From contig NZ_OCMS01000001.1 of the NCBI RefSeq assembly GCF_900215325.1, forward strand, positions 1,240,001-1,304,000: a stretch of 64,000 bases of DNA. Reading direction: 5' to 3'. The notes beneath the pieces were generated by a model. That model was given only the letters and a program-made list of their open reading frames with translations, had not been told where the DNA came from and did not search any database. Origin of the DNA: Fibrobacter sp. UWB16 (lineage in GTDB: Bacteria; Fibrobacterota; Fibrobacteria; Fibrobacterales; Fibrobacteraceae). Position numbers and translations under genes: made by a program. This document shows positions 18,786 through 27,119 of the stretch, one piece after another (positions within the stretch are counted from its first letter, which is position 1; every line of letters starts with the position of its first letter).

Positions 18786-19706
18786 TCAGAAGAAATCCAC
18801 ATTAATGTCAAGACCATCCTGCAAGATAATCTTGAACAGGCTGTCCGCAGAACGCACCGTCTTGACCAAGTCGTCATGCAGCTGTCTGTCGTTCAGCAAA
18901 ATGCCCACCGTATTGTCTTTTGAATCCATCTTGGACTGCACCTTGGCGATCAGGCCATCCAAGTGCTTGGTCACATCTTCCAGTTCGGAGATCAAATGGT
19001 TTGCATTTCCCATGACCTTGTCCGTTCCGGCAAAAAGACCATTGATCGGTTCCTTGACACCATCGACAAGTTCGTTCACCTTGACCGTCACCTTGTTCAA
19101 GTTCGCAAGGCTCTTCTTGAGCTGCGGATCGGTAGTCGTCACAAGGGACATCAATCGGTCTTCAAGATTTTCAGCCTTCACCAAAAGCGTCTTGAATCGG
19201 TCCTGGAAATCCGGATTTGCAATTGTCCCGTTCAAGGCAGTCTTGACCGCTTCCAAGAGCACCTTCGTGGAATCGCAAACTTCACCGGCAAGGCCAAGCG
19301 CTTCGGCAATGCCCGCATCGAACTGGCCAGTGATCGTATCGCCCGGCACGTAGTATTCTTCGGAATCGCCGAGAATCATGCCAATCTGGCGTTCACCCAT
19401 GATGCCGATATTCTGCACGCGGATTTCGGAATCTTTCGGGATTTTCACGTTGGACTTGAGCCTGACCGTCACCACGACGCGGTGGCCAGCAAGTTCAATG
19501 GATTCCACACGGCCAAGCTTCACGCCATTGATTTTGACCGGGTCATCCAAAACAAGCGTACTCACCTGCGTAAAGCGCAAGTGGTACACGTCAAACGTTT
19601 CACGCAGATCCTTCTCGTTCAAGAAAAACATGCCAAAAATCAAGATGAAAATGGCAAGAAGAACGACAAGTCCGACGGAGAAGTATAAAGCGGTATTCTT
19701 TTTCAT
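18786..19706 (-). CDS. mlaD: MlaD-like MCE-domain protein
   Basis: A 306-residue periplasmic protein with a single N-terminal membrane anchor (MKKNTALYFSVGLVVLLAIF) followed by an MCE domain at about residues 40-120: KINGVKLGRVESIEL, VQNIGIMGERQIGMILG. The C-terminal 180 residues are helical with a run of tether-like sequence (LVDGVKEPINGLFAGTDKVMGNANHLISELEDV), as in lipid-transport MCE proteins. MlaD binds phospholipids between the two membranes as part of an MlaFEDB ABC system. No mlaE or mlaF gene is next to it here; the upstream neighbour is trmH (62 bp) and the downstream one ptsH. Confidence 0.85.
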   Translation of the reverse strand: MKKNTALYFSVGLVVLLAIFILIFGMFFLNEKDLRETFDVYHLRFTQVSTLVLDDPVKINGVKLGRVESIELAGHRVVVTVRLKSNVKIPKDSEIRVQNIGIMGERQIGMILGDSEEYYVPGDTITGQFDAGIAEALGLAGEVCDSTKVLLEAVKTALNGTIANPDFQDRFKTLLVKAENLEDRLMSLVTTTDPQLKKSLANLNKVTVKVNELVDGVKEPINGLFAGTDKVMGNANHLISELEDVTKHLDGLIAKVQSKMDSKDNTVGILLNDRQLHDDLVKTVRSADSLFKIILQDGLDINVDFF

Positions 19707-19767
19707 TCTAAAAACAATCTAGCATATTTTGCGATTGGCATTGGATGCCTCTCGAAAAATAAGAGGA

Positions 19768-20424
19768 TTATCCCTCCACCCTCACGATGGGGCTGTTTGT
19801 TTCAATTCCGTTCACATGGCGGTCAAGCCAATCGAGCAACAAAGCGTCGCGTTCCGCCTGCGGCAAGGCAAACTTTTCGCGGCCCTGCTTCTGCATGAAC
19901 ACATCAAGGTAAGTCATCAGCACGCCACCGGCCACGGAGACGTTCATCGATTCGGTAATGCCATACTGCGGAAGCTTGAATTCATAGTCCGCATGGGCAA
20001 GCGTATCCGGATGGTTGCCATGGAATTCACTGCCCAGGTAGAATGCCATCGGCTGGCTCAAATCAAGGTCGAGCACGGAGTTCGTGGTATTCGTGCTTGC
20101 AACAGCAATCTTGTAGCCCTTGGCGCGGAGCTTTTCCATGCAGAGCATACGCTTCTTGTACAGATAAATGCTCATCCACTTGTAAGAGCCCTTCAAAATG
20201 GACTTGTTCACACTGTAGGCGTTGTCTTCTTCGATGACATGAACATCCTGGAGGCCAAAGACCTCGGCAGTACGGATAACAGCGGAAATGTTGTGCGGAT
20301 CGAACAGGTCTTCAAGCACCATGCAGAAATGACGCGTACGGCGATTGACCACAGACGTCAAGAGTTCACGACGGCGTTCCGTCACACGTGCAAGCAAAGT
20401 TTCCAAATCCTTAGGTTCACTCAT
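19768..20424 (-). CDS. trmH: TrmH-family tRNA 2'-O-methyltransferase
   Basis: A 218-residue SPOUT methyltransferase. Seen are the RNA-contacting segment RRTRHFCMVLEDLFDPHNISAVIRTAEVFG and the knotted C-terminal SAM site with FYLGSEFHG and LPQYGITESMNVSVAGGVLM. The order and length fit TrmH, which methylates the ribose of G18 in tRNA, better than the longer RlmB group with an N-terminal extension. It starts 3 bp after the stop of the preceding gene at 20428, so the two are tightly coupled. Confidence 0.87.
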   Translation of the reverse strand: MSEPKDLETLLARVTERRRELLTSVVNRRTRHFCMVLEDLFDPHNISAVIRTAEVFGLQDVHVIEEDNAYSVNKSILKGSYKWMSIYLYKKRMLCMEKLRAKGYKIAVASTNTTNSVLDLDLSQPMAFYLGSEFHGNHPDTLAHADYEFKLPQYGITESMNVSVAGGVLMTYLDVFMQKQGREKFALPQAERDALLLDWLDRHVNGIETNSPIVRVEG

Positions 20425-20427
20425 TTT

Positions 20428-21510
20428 CTAGTCCTTTTTGATAAAAGTATTTGCTTTGAAATCGGGAGAATCAATCGGTTCCTTAGGTTCTCTCGGTTCT
20501 GCCGGCCTAACGACCGGCTTCGGAGCGCTAAGTTCCATTTGACGACGTTCAATGCGTTCAGCATCCCCGAGTTTCCAAGTGGCGCCCGAAACAACCTTAT
20601 CGAATTCCTCGATATGGCGGATATTTTCGGGAGTCCGCAATTTAGCATTTTCCTTAAGAGGTTTACGATTGCCCTTGTAGTACATCGATGCCGCCTTCTT
20701 GATATCGTTCACGACATCGTCAATCTTCGAATTCACGACGCTCTTGAAGACCCTCAACTGCATAATGGAATTGAGCACGGAATTTCCAGGGAACACGACT
20801 GCGGTGAGCTTATACTTCAGCGTCCTCGGAGCGACAAGGTCCATGTCCAGGAATGCGACAGCCGTTCCCTTGAGCGACCACTTCAAAATCTGCGCGTAGC
20901 CATAGCCAAAGAACATATTGCGAAGCATGGGCTTTACGCCGGCACTGTCCTGCAACGCCCAGTAAAAATCACCCGAGAGTCCATGACCGTTACCGCCCGA
21001 GAAATAGCGGCGGTTCGTACTGTTGTACTCCAGCGTGTATTCCGATTCCAAATACGCATTAATCAAGTCCGCCGTAAACGGCATATTATCAAACAGGAAC
21101 GTAATTTCGTTGACCTCGAGCGGAAGAGTTCCTTCGCTTTCGTAAATCGCCCTGTACTGGCGGCCTAGACGCATGAACAAATCCGTCATCATGGGCGCCT
21201 TGATATCGGTCGAAAAGCCGCGCTTGACAATTTCCTTATAAGGAGCACAAAACTCGTTGTTGTACTCGATTTTCGGCCACGGCTTCATATCGACATCTGT
21301 ACAGGCCTCGTACTTGATATCCAGGCACTTGTACATGCCCGAACAGAACGAGCGCATATTGTCGGCATTGTTCTTCATTTTCATCAAGAGCTGCCGACGG
21401 GAGACCTCCGATACCGAAACGCTTTTAGCGGCATAAGACAGAGAAGAGCCAAGCACCATCAAGACGCTAAAGCACATCAACAACGAAAAACGCAAACTCT
21501 TTCCCTGCAT
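20428..21510 (-). CDS. Secreted protein of unknown function, Cys-containing N-terminus
   Basis: A 360-residue protein with a signal peptide (MQGKSLRFSLLMCFSVLMVLGSS then SYAAKS). I do not recognise the family. Four cysteines at about residues 55-90 (SFCSGMYKCL, YEACTD, NEFCAPY) could form two disulfides after export. The middle is a mixed alpha/beta region with aromatic segments (YTLEYNSTNRRYFSGG). The C-terminal 50 residues are proline- and charge-rich (PKPVVRPAEPREPKEP), suggesting an unstructured tail. It lies between the M16-like lipoprotein and trmH in the same run, and is probably periplasmic. Confidence 0.6.
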   Translation of the reverse strand: MQGKSLRFSLLMCFSVLMVLGSSLSYAAKSVSVSEVSRRQLLMKMKNNADNMRSFCSGMYKCLDIKYEACTDVDMKPWPKIEYNNEFCAPYKEIVKRGFSTDIKAPMMTDLFMRLGRQYRAIYESEGTLPLEVNEITFLFDNMPFTADLINAYLESEYTLEYNSTNRRYFSGGNGHGLSGDFYWALQDSAGVKPMLRNMFFGYGYAQILKWSLKGTAVAFLDMDLVAPRTLKYKLTAVVFPGNSVLNSIMQLRVFKSVVNSKIDDVVNDIKKAASMYYKGNRKPLKENAKLRTPENIRHIEEFDKVVSGATWKLGDAERIERRQMELSAPKPVVRPAEPREPKEPIDSPDFKANTFIKKD

Positions 21511-21530
21511 ATAGACCTCGCTCCTTAAGG

Positions 21531-23051
21531 TTATCTAAATTCAAGACTATCTAGCGGAATCACCGTGAACGGTTTCAGAGAATCGAACATGGCGACAGGA
21601 CCGACAATCGAAATAGTCATTTTTTCTCTATCAAAATACTTAGCGATCATCGCCTTGACCTGTTCAGCCGTCACCGCATTGATTTCCGTCACATAATCTA
21701 TATAATGATTGTCCGATTTGCCAAGCAATTCGCCCTTTGCAAAGATCGAAGCCGTTGATGCCGGGGAATCAAAAAGGCTCGGCAGGCTCTCGACCAGGGA
21801 TTTTTTAGCCTGGGAAAGTTCTTCGGCAGTCGGGCCGTCCTTTGCAAGCTTTTCCACTTCTTCAAAAATGAGCTTCATGGCATAATCCACCGTCTCCACC
21901 TTCGTCTGGAGAGCAATCGTCGTCATGGCCGTATCGCGGTAGTCATTGCCAACCGTGCTATAGACGCTATAGGCAAGGCCTTCATCGCTACGGACACGGT
22001 TCATGAGTCTAGAACTGAAGCTACCACCGCCCAAAATGAAGCTAGCCACAGCGGTCGGATAGTAATCCGGATGCGGGCGCTTCACAAATGGCTGGTTCAT
22101 GGTGATGTTCGCCTGCGTGATATCCTTGTCGACGACATAGACACCCGGCTTGCGGGCAAAGGTAAGTGGCGTCGGCTTTGGCTTTTCGGTCTTCGCAGGT
22201 TCCACTTTCCAGTCCGCAAAGAACTTCTTGAGTGCCACAACAGCGGAATCCTTATCCACATCACCGGCAAGAGCAAACACAATGCGCTTGGACGAGAAGA
22301 CGCCCTTTGCAAGTCGTTTCACATCGGCGGCAGTCACTGCCTTGTACTCAGCGGCGTTTGCATCCCAAAGTCTCGGGTTCGGCGCATAGTTCACCTTGGA
22401 CTTGAGTGCCGAAAGCACCTTGGCAGGCGTTTCAAAGCGGCGTTCGTATGCCGTAACGTAATTCGCCTTTACGATTTCAAGCTGATTCTTGTCGAAAGAC
22501 GGGTCCGTAAGAACCTTCTTTGAAAGCTCAAGCATAGACGGGAAATACGCAGAAAGGCAGTTGATGTCGAAAGCCGAGAGGAACGTACCGACGCTTGTCG
22601 AAATCGAGGCGCTTACAAATTCCAGGGAGTCTTCGAGCACGTGCGGAGTAATCCCGCCGCCTGAACCGCGACGGATCATGGAGCCCACCATTTCAAAGGC
22701 GGCTTCATCCTTCAAGACCTGCGGCAAGTTGCTTTCTTCAAAATAAACCGTAAAATCCACCAGCGGGAGCGAACGGTCGCTTACGATATAGCCCGTAATG
22801 CCATCAGCAATTTGCACACGGAAATCCTTCGGATACGGGGCCACGTACTTATATTCCGGAAACTCAATCTTGCTATAGTGTTCAGGCAAATTGCTCCCGG
22901 CAGGCAAAACAGAGCTCGAGCTCTCTGCAGCGGTGGCATACATATCCGGTGTATGTTTAACATGAGACGTTTTTTTAGGCATCATGGAACATGATGTCAA
23001 AGCCACTAAAGCCGCAAAAGCAGCGGCAGGAATCATATAATTCGTTTTCAT
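21531..23051 (-). CDS. M16-family peptidase-like lipoprotein lacking the zinc motif
   Basis: A 506-residue lipoprotein (MKTNYMIPAAAFAALVALTSC, lipobox LTSC) with two M16 repeats. I use the ATG at 23051 because the preceding codon is TTG. The fold is supported by VDFTVYFEESNLPQV, ELSKKVLTDPSFDKNQLEIVK, AGDVDKDSAVVALKKFF and, in the second half, HPDYYPTAVASFILGGGSFSSRLMNRVRSDEGLAYSVYS, a typical M16B non-catalytic half. Where active M16 enzymes have HxxEH, this protein has DEAAFEMVGSMI with no histidine, so zinc binding is unlikely. It may be the inactive partner of another M16 protein or a scaffold. It is the first gene of a long minus-strand run. Confidence 0.82.
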   Translation of the reverse strand: MKTNYMIPAAAFAALVALTSCSMMPKKTSHVKHTPDMYATAAESSSSVLPAGSNLPEHYSKIEFPEYKYVAPYPKDFRVQIADGITGYIVSDRSLPLVDFTVYFEESNLPQVLKDEAAFEMVGSMIRRGSGGGITPHVLEDSLEFVSASISTSVGTFLSAFDINCLSAYFPSMLELSKKVLTDPSFDKNQLEIVKANYVTAYERRFETPAKVLSALKSKVNYAPNPRLWDANAAEYKAVTAADVKRLAKGVFSSKRIVFALAGDVDKDSAVVALKKFFADWKVEPAKTEKPKPTPLTFARKPGVYVVDKDITQANITMNQPFVKRPHPDYYPTAVASFILGGGSFSSRLMNRVRSDEGLAYSVYSTVGNDYRDTAMTTIALQTKVETVDYAMKLIFEEVEKLAKDGPTAEELSQAKKSLVESLPSLFDSPASTASIFAKGELLGKSDNHYIDYVTEINAVTAEQVKAMIAKYFDREKMTISIVGPVAMFDSLKPFTVIPLDSLEFR

Positions 23052-23151
23052 CAAGTAGAAAATAGTAAACTAATCGGGAACATTCCAAAATAGACCAATC
23101 ATTTTAAGGTTTATCGCTCCCCATTCTGTATTTAGACATATATTAATAATT

Positions 23152-23296
23152 GAGCCTTCCTAGTGGCCACAACACGCGTAGTAAGCCTACCTCCGGCTTC
23201 CGCACAGTTCTCCAGTCGAGACACAAGCCCCACCAGGAAGGCTTCTTCAATCCCTCCTATGAAAAAGACCCGACGCGAGCGCGCCGGGCCTTTTTT
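23152..23296 (+). ncRNA. Candidate structured small RNA with its own terminator
   Basis: This 145-nt intergenic stretch has no good reading frame but strong RNA signals. A 14-bp closing helix pairs AGCCTTCCT/GTGG at 23153-23166 with CCAC/AGGAAGGCT at 23230-23243, broken by one A-C mismatch. Inside are two hairpins: AAGCC(23183-23187)/GGCTT(23195-23199) with a 7-nt loop, and TCTC(23209-23212)/GAGA(23218-23221). A G+C-rich terminator with six Ts follows at 23267-23296, and a -10-like TATTAATAAT (23141-23150) lies just upstream. It therefore looks like an independent plus-strand transcript. It lacks the conserved core of SRP RNA, tmRNA, 6S RNA and the common riboswitches. Identity unknown. Confidence 0.5.
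23267..23296 (+). terminator. Rho-independent terminator after candidate RNA
   Basis: Stem CCCG-a-CGC, loop GAGC, GCG-c-CGGG, followed by TTTTTT at 23291-23296. An A-run at 23262-23266 makes it usable in the minus direction too. Confidence 0.8.
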
Positions 23297-23300
23297 CATT

Positions 23301-23355
23301 CCATGTCATTCCCGCCCACTCTATGTCATTCCCGCCTTGAGCGGGAATCTCCATC
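23301..23355. repeat. Dispersed palindromic repeat (REP-like, TGTCATTCCCGCC type)
   Basis: Two tandem copies of TGTCATTCCCGCC, the second forming the palindrome ATTCCCGC-ttga-GCGGGAAT. The same element recurs at 62334-62355, and related forms with CCGG arms lie near 48750, 52870 and 56090. It lies between the candidate RNA terminator and the terminator of the 23425 gene. Confidence 0.6.
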
Positions 23356-23365
23356 TTGTAATAAA

Positions 23366-23390
23366 AATGCCCGCATGAATGCGGGCAAGA
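23366..23390 (-). terminator. Rho-independent terminator of the VWA gene
   Basis: On the minus strand TGCCCGCAT, a short loop and ATGCGGGCA form a near-perfect hairpin followed by TTTTTATT. It lies 35 bp after the stop of the VWA gene at 23425. Confidence 0.8.
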
Positions 23391-23424
23391 CATATCCTAA
23401 TAGCTAATGACCATTGACCAAAGA

Positions 23425-24453
23425 CTAACTGAATCTTCCGTTGAGCTGCTTGCGGCGGCGGCCGCGTTCCGAAATGACAGCCTCGATCAAGAACAGGAGG
23501 GCTGCAAGCCCGAGGAAAATCTGGTAGCGGTCCTGATAATTTTCCATGCGGTCGCTGCTCTGGTCTTTCTTTTCGAGCGTTGCTATTTCGGTCAAGACCT
23601 TTTGCAGCTGGAACTCGCCCGGGCTCGCATAAAAGTAGAGCGCACCCGTCACGTTTGCGATTTCCTGAAGCGTCCCTTCTTCAAGGCGTGTCGTTACGAT
23701 ATTGCCTTGCATGTCCTTCTTGTAGACACTTCCGCCATTCTTGCTTTTGAGCGGTATAGGAACGCCTTCGCGAGAGCCGATACCAATCGTGTAAATCTTG
23801 ATGCCAAGTTCAGCGGCTTCCTTGGCGGCATTGACGGCAGCATCTTCGAGTTCTTCGCCATCGCTCATGAGAATCATCACGGAATGCTGGCTAGCGCCAC
23901 CGGAATTTTCGAACAAAGTCATTCCCTTACGGATTGCGCTTTCGAGATTCGTGCCCGGCATAAGCCAGCCCGGATTGAGTTCACGAAGCACCATCTGCAC
24001 AGTACCGTAATCAAGCGTCAGAGGAACCATCACTTGCGCCTCGCCACTGAATGCCACAAGGCCAACGCGATCCCCCGTGAGAGATTCCAAAAATGCAGAA
24101 ATTTCATGACGGCTACGCACCAGGCGGTTCGGCTTTACATCTTCGGCAAGCATCGAAAGCGAAATATCCTGCAACAGCACAAGGTCCTGACCGCGGCGTT
24201 CCACATGTTCCATCTTGCGGCCCCACTGCGGACGGGCAAGTGCCACAAACAAGAAAGCAATAGCAAGGAGCAAAAGCAGGACCTTCGTGAGGCGCCTCCA
24301 CGGCGAGACGCTCGTCGAAAGTTTAGAAAGCATCGAAAGCGAGACAAAGCGGGCTGCTAATTTTTTACGACGATGATAAGCATAGACAAACAAAAGCGCA
24401 AATAGAGGCAGAGTAAAAAGGCCCCACAAAAAATTCGGTTCTGCAAATCTCAT
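23425..24453 (-). CDS. VWA-domain membrane protein (BatA-like)
   Basis: A 342-residue protein with an N-terminal membrane pair (FLWGLFTLPLFALLFVYAYHRRKK and VLLLLLAIAFLFVALARPQWG), a VWA domain at about residues 90-290 and a C-terminal transmembrane helix followed by a basic tail. The MIDAS motif reads LLQDISLSML, with Asp, Ser and Ser in place, and ILMSDGEELED follows. This is the BatA layout (Bacteroides aerotolerance operon), in which the VWA domain faces the periplasm. Here no moxR or other bat genes are adjacent. A second BatA-like gene is at 26016, with a plus-strand GGDEF gene in between. Function in this organism is unknown. Confidence 0.83.
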   Translation of the reverse strand: MRFAEPNFLWGLFTLPLFALLFVYAYHRRKKLAARFVSLSMLSKLSTSVSPWRRLTKVLLLLLAIAFLFVALARPQWGRKMEHVERRGQDLVLLQDISLSMLAEDVKPNRLVRSRHEISAFLESLTGDRVGLVAFSGEAQVMVPLTLDYGTVQMVLRELNPGWLMPGTNLESAIRKGMTLFENSGGASQHSVMILMSDGEELEDAAVNAAKEAAELGIKIYTIGIGSREGVPIPLKSKNGGSVYKKDMQGNIVTTRLEEGTLQEIANVTGALYFYASPGEFQLQKVLTEIATLEKKDQSSDRMENYQDRYQIFLGLAALLFLIEAVISERGRRRKQLNGRFS

Positions 24454-24678
24454 TATCTACTCCGATAAAATTCCTTGCATCAAACAAGCACCAAGAATAT
24501 ACAAAAGTCTACGAAAAAAAACTTCCTTTCACCAAATAACGCGAGGCTAGAAAACTAAAAACAAATCAAAAGAAATCGTCGAGAGAAATTTCAAAAATGG
24601 TTTTGATTTCTTTTCATAAAGCCTTCATACGAAAAGCTTTCAAATAATTATATTTCTTTTCAAGGTTAGGTTGCGAAA

Positions 24679-25848
24679 ATGTCTTATCCAAGCTTAATAG
24701 AAATCAATATCATTTGCATAGCAGTATTGCTCATTACACTGCTACAATTCAGGGATAGCATTCTCAGGCACCTCGAAGAGCGCATTCTCGGTTTCACCAT
24801 CATCGACACCATCATCTATATCGTGTTGAGTACCGTGACCAAGATGCTTTACTCGGTCCACATGCAAAGCGACCTGTACTCCAGTAACCAGAAAATTTGC
24901 GTCATATACGCCGTTCTTTACGCACTGAGCTTGAGTTCTTCGCTTTTACTTGCGCAATTGTGGTTCTCGTTCATCTTCCTCCGCATCCGCAAGAGCGTTT
25001 ACTCTTACAAGCACCTGTTCCCGCTTTTTTCGACACCGAGCATTATTGGCATTTTCATTTGCATTGGCATCAGCATTTACGGTTTTACAAATGACTGCCA
25101 CACGACGTCACTCCAGTTCAGGCGCCTTTTACCGTTCCTTATCGGGCTGAACTTCATTTACATCTTCGCCACAATGTTCCTCGGCATCCAACATGCCATT
25201 ACGCAAAAGAACTCCACCAACCGAAAAGAAGCGTTCTACCTCTCGTTTATCGCCTTCGTGCCAAGTTGCGCTTGCATTATCCAGTATTTCATTCCAGACG
25301 TTCCGCTCACCGATCCGATTTTCGCCCTCACGCTCCTACACGTCTACGTTACACTTTTGAAGTACAGAATCACATCTGACCCGCTGACTGGCGTGAACAA
25401 CAAAATTCGACTGGTCGATTACCTCCAGTACATCACGCAGCACCAGGACCCGAGCAAGCGACTCTTCCTTCTCGTTATGGATGTGGACTATTTCAAGGAA
25501 ATCGTGCGCAACTTCGGCTACGAAATGTCTGACCGCGTGATTGCAGACCTCGCCTCTTTCTTCAAGCGCCAGTGCAGAGGGCAAAACGCCTTCCTCGCAA
25601 GGACTAGAGAGAACCAGTTTTCGATTGTCATGGAACGCGATGAAGTTTCTGAAATCGAAGCCTTCTGCCAAAAGCTCGTACGCGAATGCGACCGCGACAG
25701 CATGCAATCTGACATGACTTCGTGGAAGATTTCGTTCAGCTTGCACTACGCCGAAATCTCGAACATTTCCACAAGCAATATTTCGCAGATCTTTGCCGAA
25801 GCCAAGAAGAACTGCTACAAGCCAGAAACTCCGGCACCGAAAGACTAA
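24679..25848 (+). CDS. Membrane GGDEF-domain protein with degenerate active site
   Basis: A 389-residue protein with about seven transmembrane segments over residues 1-225 and a GGDEF domain at about 232-385 (DPLTGVNNKIRLVDYLQ, LFLLVMDVDYFKEIVRNFG). At the position of GG(D/E)EF near residue 310 the sequence is TRENQFSIV, so the glycines that hold GTP are missing and diguanylate cyclase activity is unlikely. It may instead bind GTP or c-di-GMP as a sensor, or act only as a dimerisation module. An AT-rich region upstream contains a TATATT -10-like site. It stands alone on the plus strand between two VWA genes. Confidence 0.82.
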   Translation: MSYPSLIEINIICIAVLLITLLQFRDSILRHLEERILGFTIIDTIIYIVLSTVTKMLYSVHMQSDLYSSNQKICVIYAVLYALSLSSSLLLAQLWFSFIFLRIRKSVYSYKHLFPLFSTPSIIGIFICIGISIYGFTNDCHTTSLQFRRLLPFLIGLNFIYIFATMFLGIQHAITQKNSTNRKEAFYLSFIAFVPSCACIIQYFIPDVPLTDPIFALTLLHVYVTLLKYRITSDPLTGVNNKIRLVDYLQYITQHQDPSKRLFLLVMDVDYFKEIVRNFGYEMSDRVIADLASFFKRQCRGQNAFLARTRENQFSIVMERDEVSEIEAFCQKLVRECDRDSMQSDMTSWKISFSLHYAEISNISTSNISQIFAEAKKNCYKPETPAPKD

Positions 25849-25855
25849 AAACTTA

Positions 25856-25947
25856 ACTGGATTCTTCGGGCTATGCCCTCAGAATGACGAAGGCAAACAT
25901 CGTCATTCTGAGCGATGAGACAAAGTCTCAAAAGCGAAGAATCCAGT
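25856..25947. repeat. Nested palindromic repeat element (BIME-like)
   Basis: Two nested perfect 13-bp inverted repeats: outer ACTGGATTCTTCG (25856-25868) with CGAAGAATCCAGT (25935-25947), inner CTCAGAATGACGA (25878-25890) with TCGTCATTCTGAG (25900-25912). GGGC-tat-GCCC and GAGAC-aaa-GTCTC lie between. It looks like two REP units in opposite orientation after the GGDEF gene. Related ACTGGAT...GATGACG units recur near 30280, 42770, 45705 and 52995. Confidence 0.7.
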
Positions 25948-26015
25948 CATTTCTTGAAACTAGACTTTACTGGATGGGGGCAAGCCCCATGACGAGTGAA
26001 GCGTCGGATGCCGAA

Positions 26016-27119
26016 TCACGGGATTCTCACGAATCTTGTATTTGCGAGGATGAGTTCCAGCAAAATGAGGAGCGCCCCGACCAAAAGCCACGGGTAGAAT
26101 TTTTCGGCATAGCGTGCGTAAGCGATCGTCTCGATTTCCGTCTTTTCGAGTTCATCGATTTCAGAGTAAATCTTTTCGAGTTCGGCCTTGTTTTCGGCAC
26201 GGTAGAAACGTCCACCCGTCTTCGAAGCAATCGCCTTGAGCACGTCTTCGTCAATGCCTTCTTCAGGCGTAATGTCGCGTTCGCCCCAGGAGATTTCACC
26301 CGTCCACGGGTTCTGCTGGAACGAAAGGATCTTGCCATTCTTTTTGCCGACGCCAACCGTATAAACCTTCACGCCCAGAGACTTCGCCACTTCAGCGGCG
26401 CGCACCGGCGGAACGACACTTGCGTTATCGCGGCCATCGGTCAAGAGAATCACCACACGGGACTTGGCATCGGACATCTTGAGCCTTGCAAGCGCGTTCA
26501 TCAAGCCATCGCCAATAGCGGTCCTGTTATTCACAAGCGTATCGCGAGCGAGGTCGTCACTTGCCTTCAAGATTTCGAGCAGGGAACCGTAATCCATCGT
26601 GAGCGGGCACTGCGTAAACGAACGGGCGCCAAAAGCCGAAAGGCCAATGCGGTCGCTATGGCGCTTGCCTATGAATTCGGCAATCACGTCCTGAGCGTAA
26701 CCAAGACGACTGTATTTCCAATATTCACCGCGCTTCAAGATACGTTCGGCATTCATCACGCCAAGCTTTGCCTGTTCGGTACGGGTAAGCATGTCGAGAG
26801 TCCCCATAGAGCCCGAAACGTCAAGCGCAAGCATAATGTCGACACCATCCGTCGAAGTGTATTCGACTTCCATCGCGTTCTGCGGGCGGGCAAGCGCCAC
26901 CACAAAGCAAACAAGGGCTGCCAAACGGAGCGCAGGGACAATATGCCTAAACTTCACACGACGGCTAGGAACCGCCTTCTTTGCAAGTGCAAGCGCCGGG
27001 AACTTGATCGTACTCTTACGACGCTGCTGGCGGTAAACATAAAGCGCAATCAACAGCGGAACAAACAACAACAGCCAAAAGGCTTCGGGATTTTGAAAAT
27101 GAAGGGCTCCAATATCCAT
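26016..27119 (-). CDS. VWA-domain membrane protein (BatA-like)
   Basis: A 367-residue protein with the same plan as the one at 23425: an N-terminal membrane helix (AFWLLLFVPLLIALYVY), a second helix ending in ALARPQNAMEVEY, a VWA domain at about 90-300 with an intact MIDAS (IMLALDVSGSMGTLDM) and LLTDGRDNASVV, and a C-terminal membrane helix (FYPWLLVGALLILLELI). The VWA insert YSRLGYAQDVIAEFI matches BatA rather than BatB. The two BatA-like genes are 1.5 kb apart and differ clearly, so they are old paralogues. Gene symbol withheld because no bat operon is present. Confidence 0.84.
   Translation of the reverse strand: MDIGALHFQNPEAFWLLLFVPLLIALYVYRQQRRKSTIKFPALALAKKAVPSRRVKFRHIVPALRLAALVCFVVALARPQNAMEVEYTSTDGVDIMLALDVSGSMGTLDMLTRTEQAKLGVMNAERILKRGEYWKYSRLGYAQDVIAEFIGKRHSDRIGLSAFGARSFTQCPLTMDYGSLLEILKASDDLARDTLVNNRTAIGDGLMNALARLKMSDAKSRVVILLTDGRDNASVVPPVRAAEVAKSLGVKVYTVGVGKKNGKILSFQQNPWTGEISWGERDITPEEGIDEDVLKAIASKTGGRFYRAENKAELEKIYSEIDELEKTEIETIAYARYAEKFYPWLLVGALLILLELILANTRFVRIP

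Noticed and set aside
18506-18877. Longer start for HPr
   Set aside because: Residues before the ATG at 18778 are antisense-like and would overlap mlaD; the ATG gives His at position 15 as in all HPr proteins.
23152-23250. SRP RNA (ffs) or cobalamin riboswitch
   Set aside because: Neither strand has the SRP core around the GGAA loop with its AGCAGC partner, and the partial likeness to a B12 box on the minus strand is not in the right order.
23150-23407. Plus-strand frame of 85 codons over the candidate RNA
   Set aside because: It reads through a strong hairpin RNA, a terminator and REP-like palindromes; the translation is the usual by-product of such repeats.
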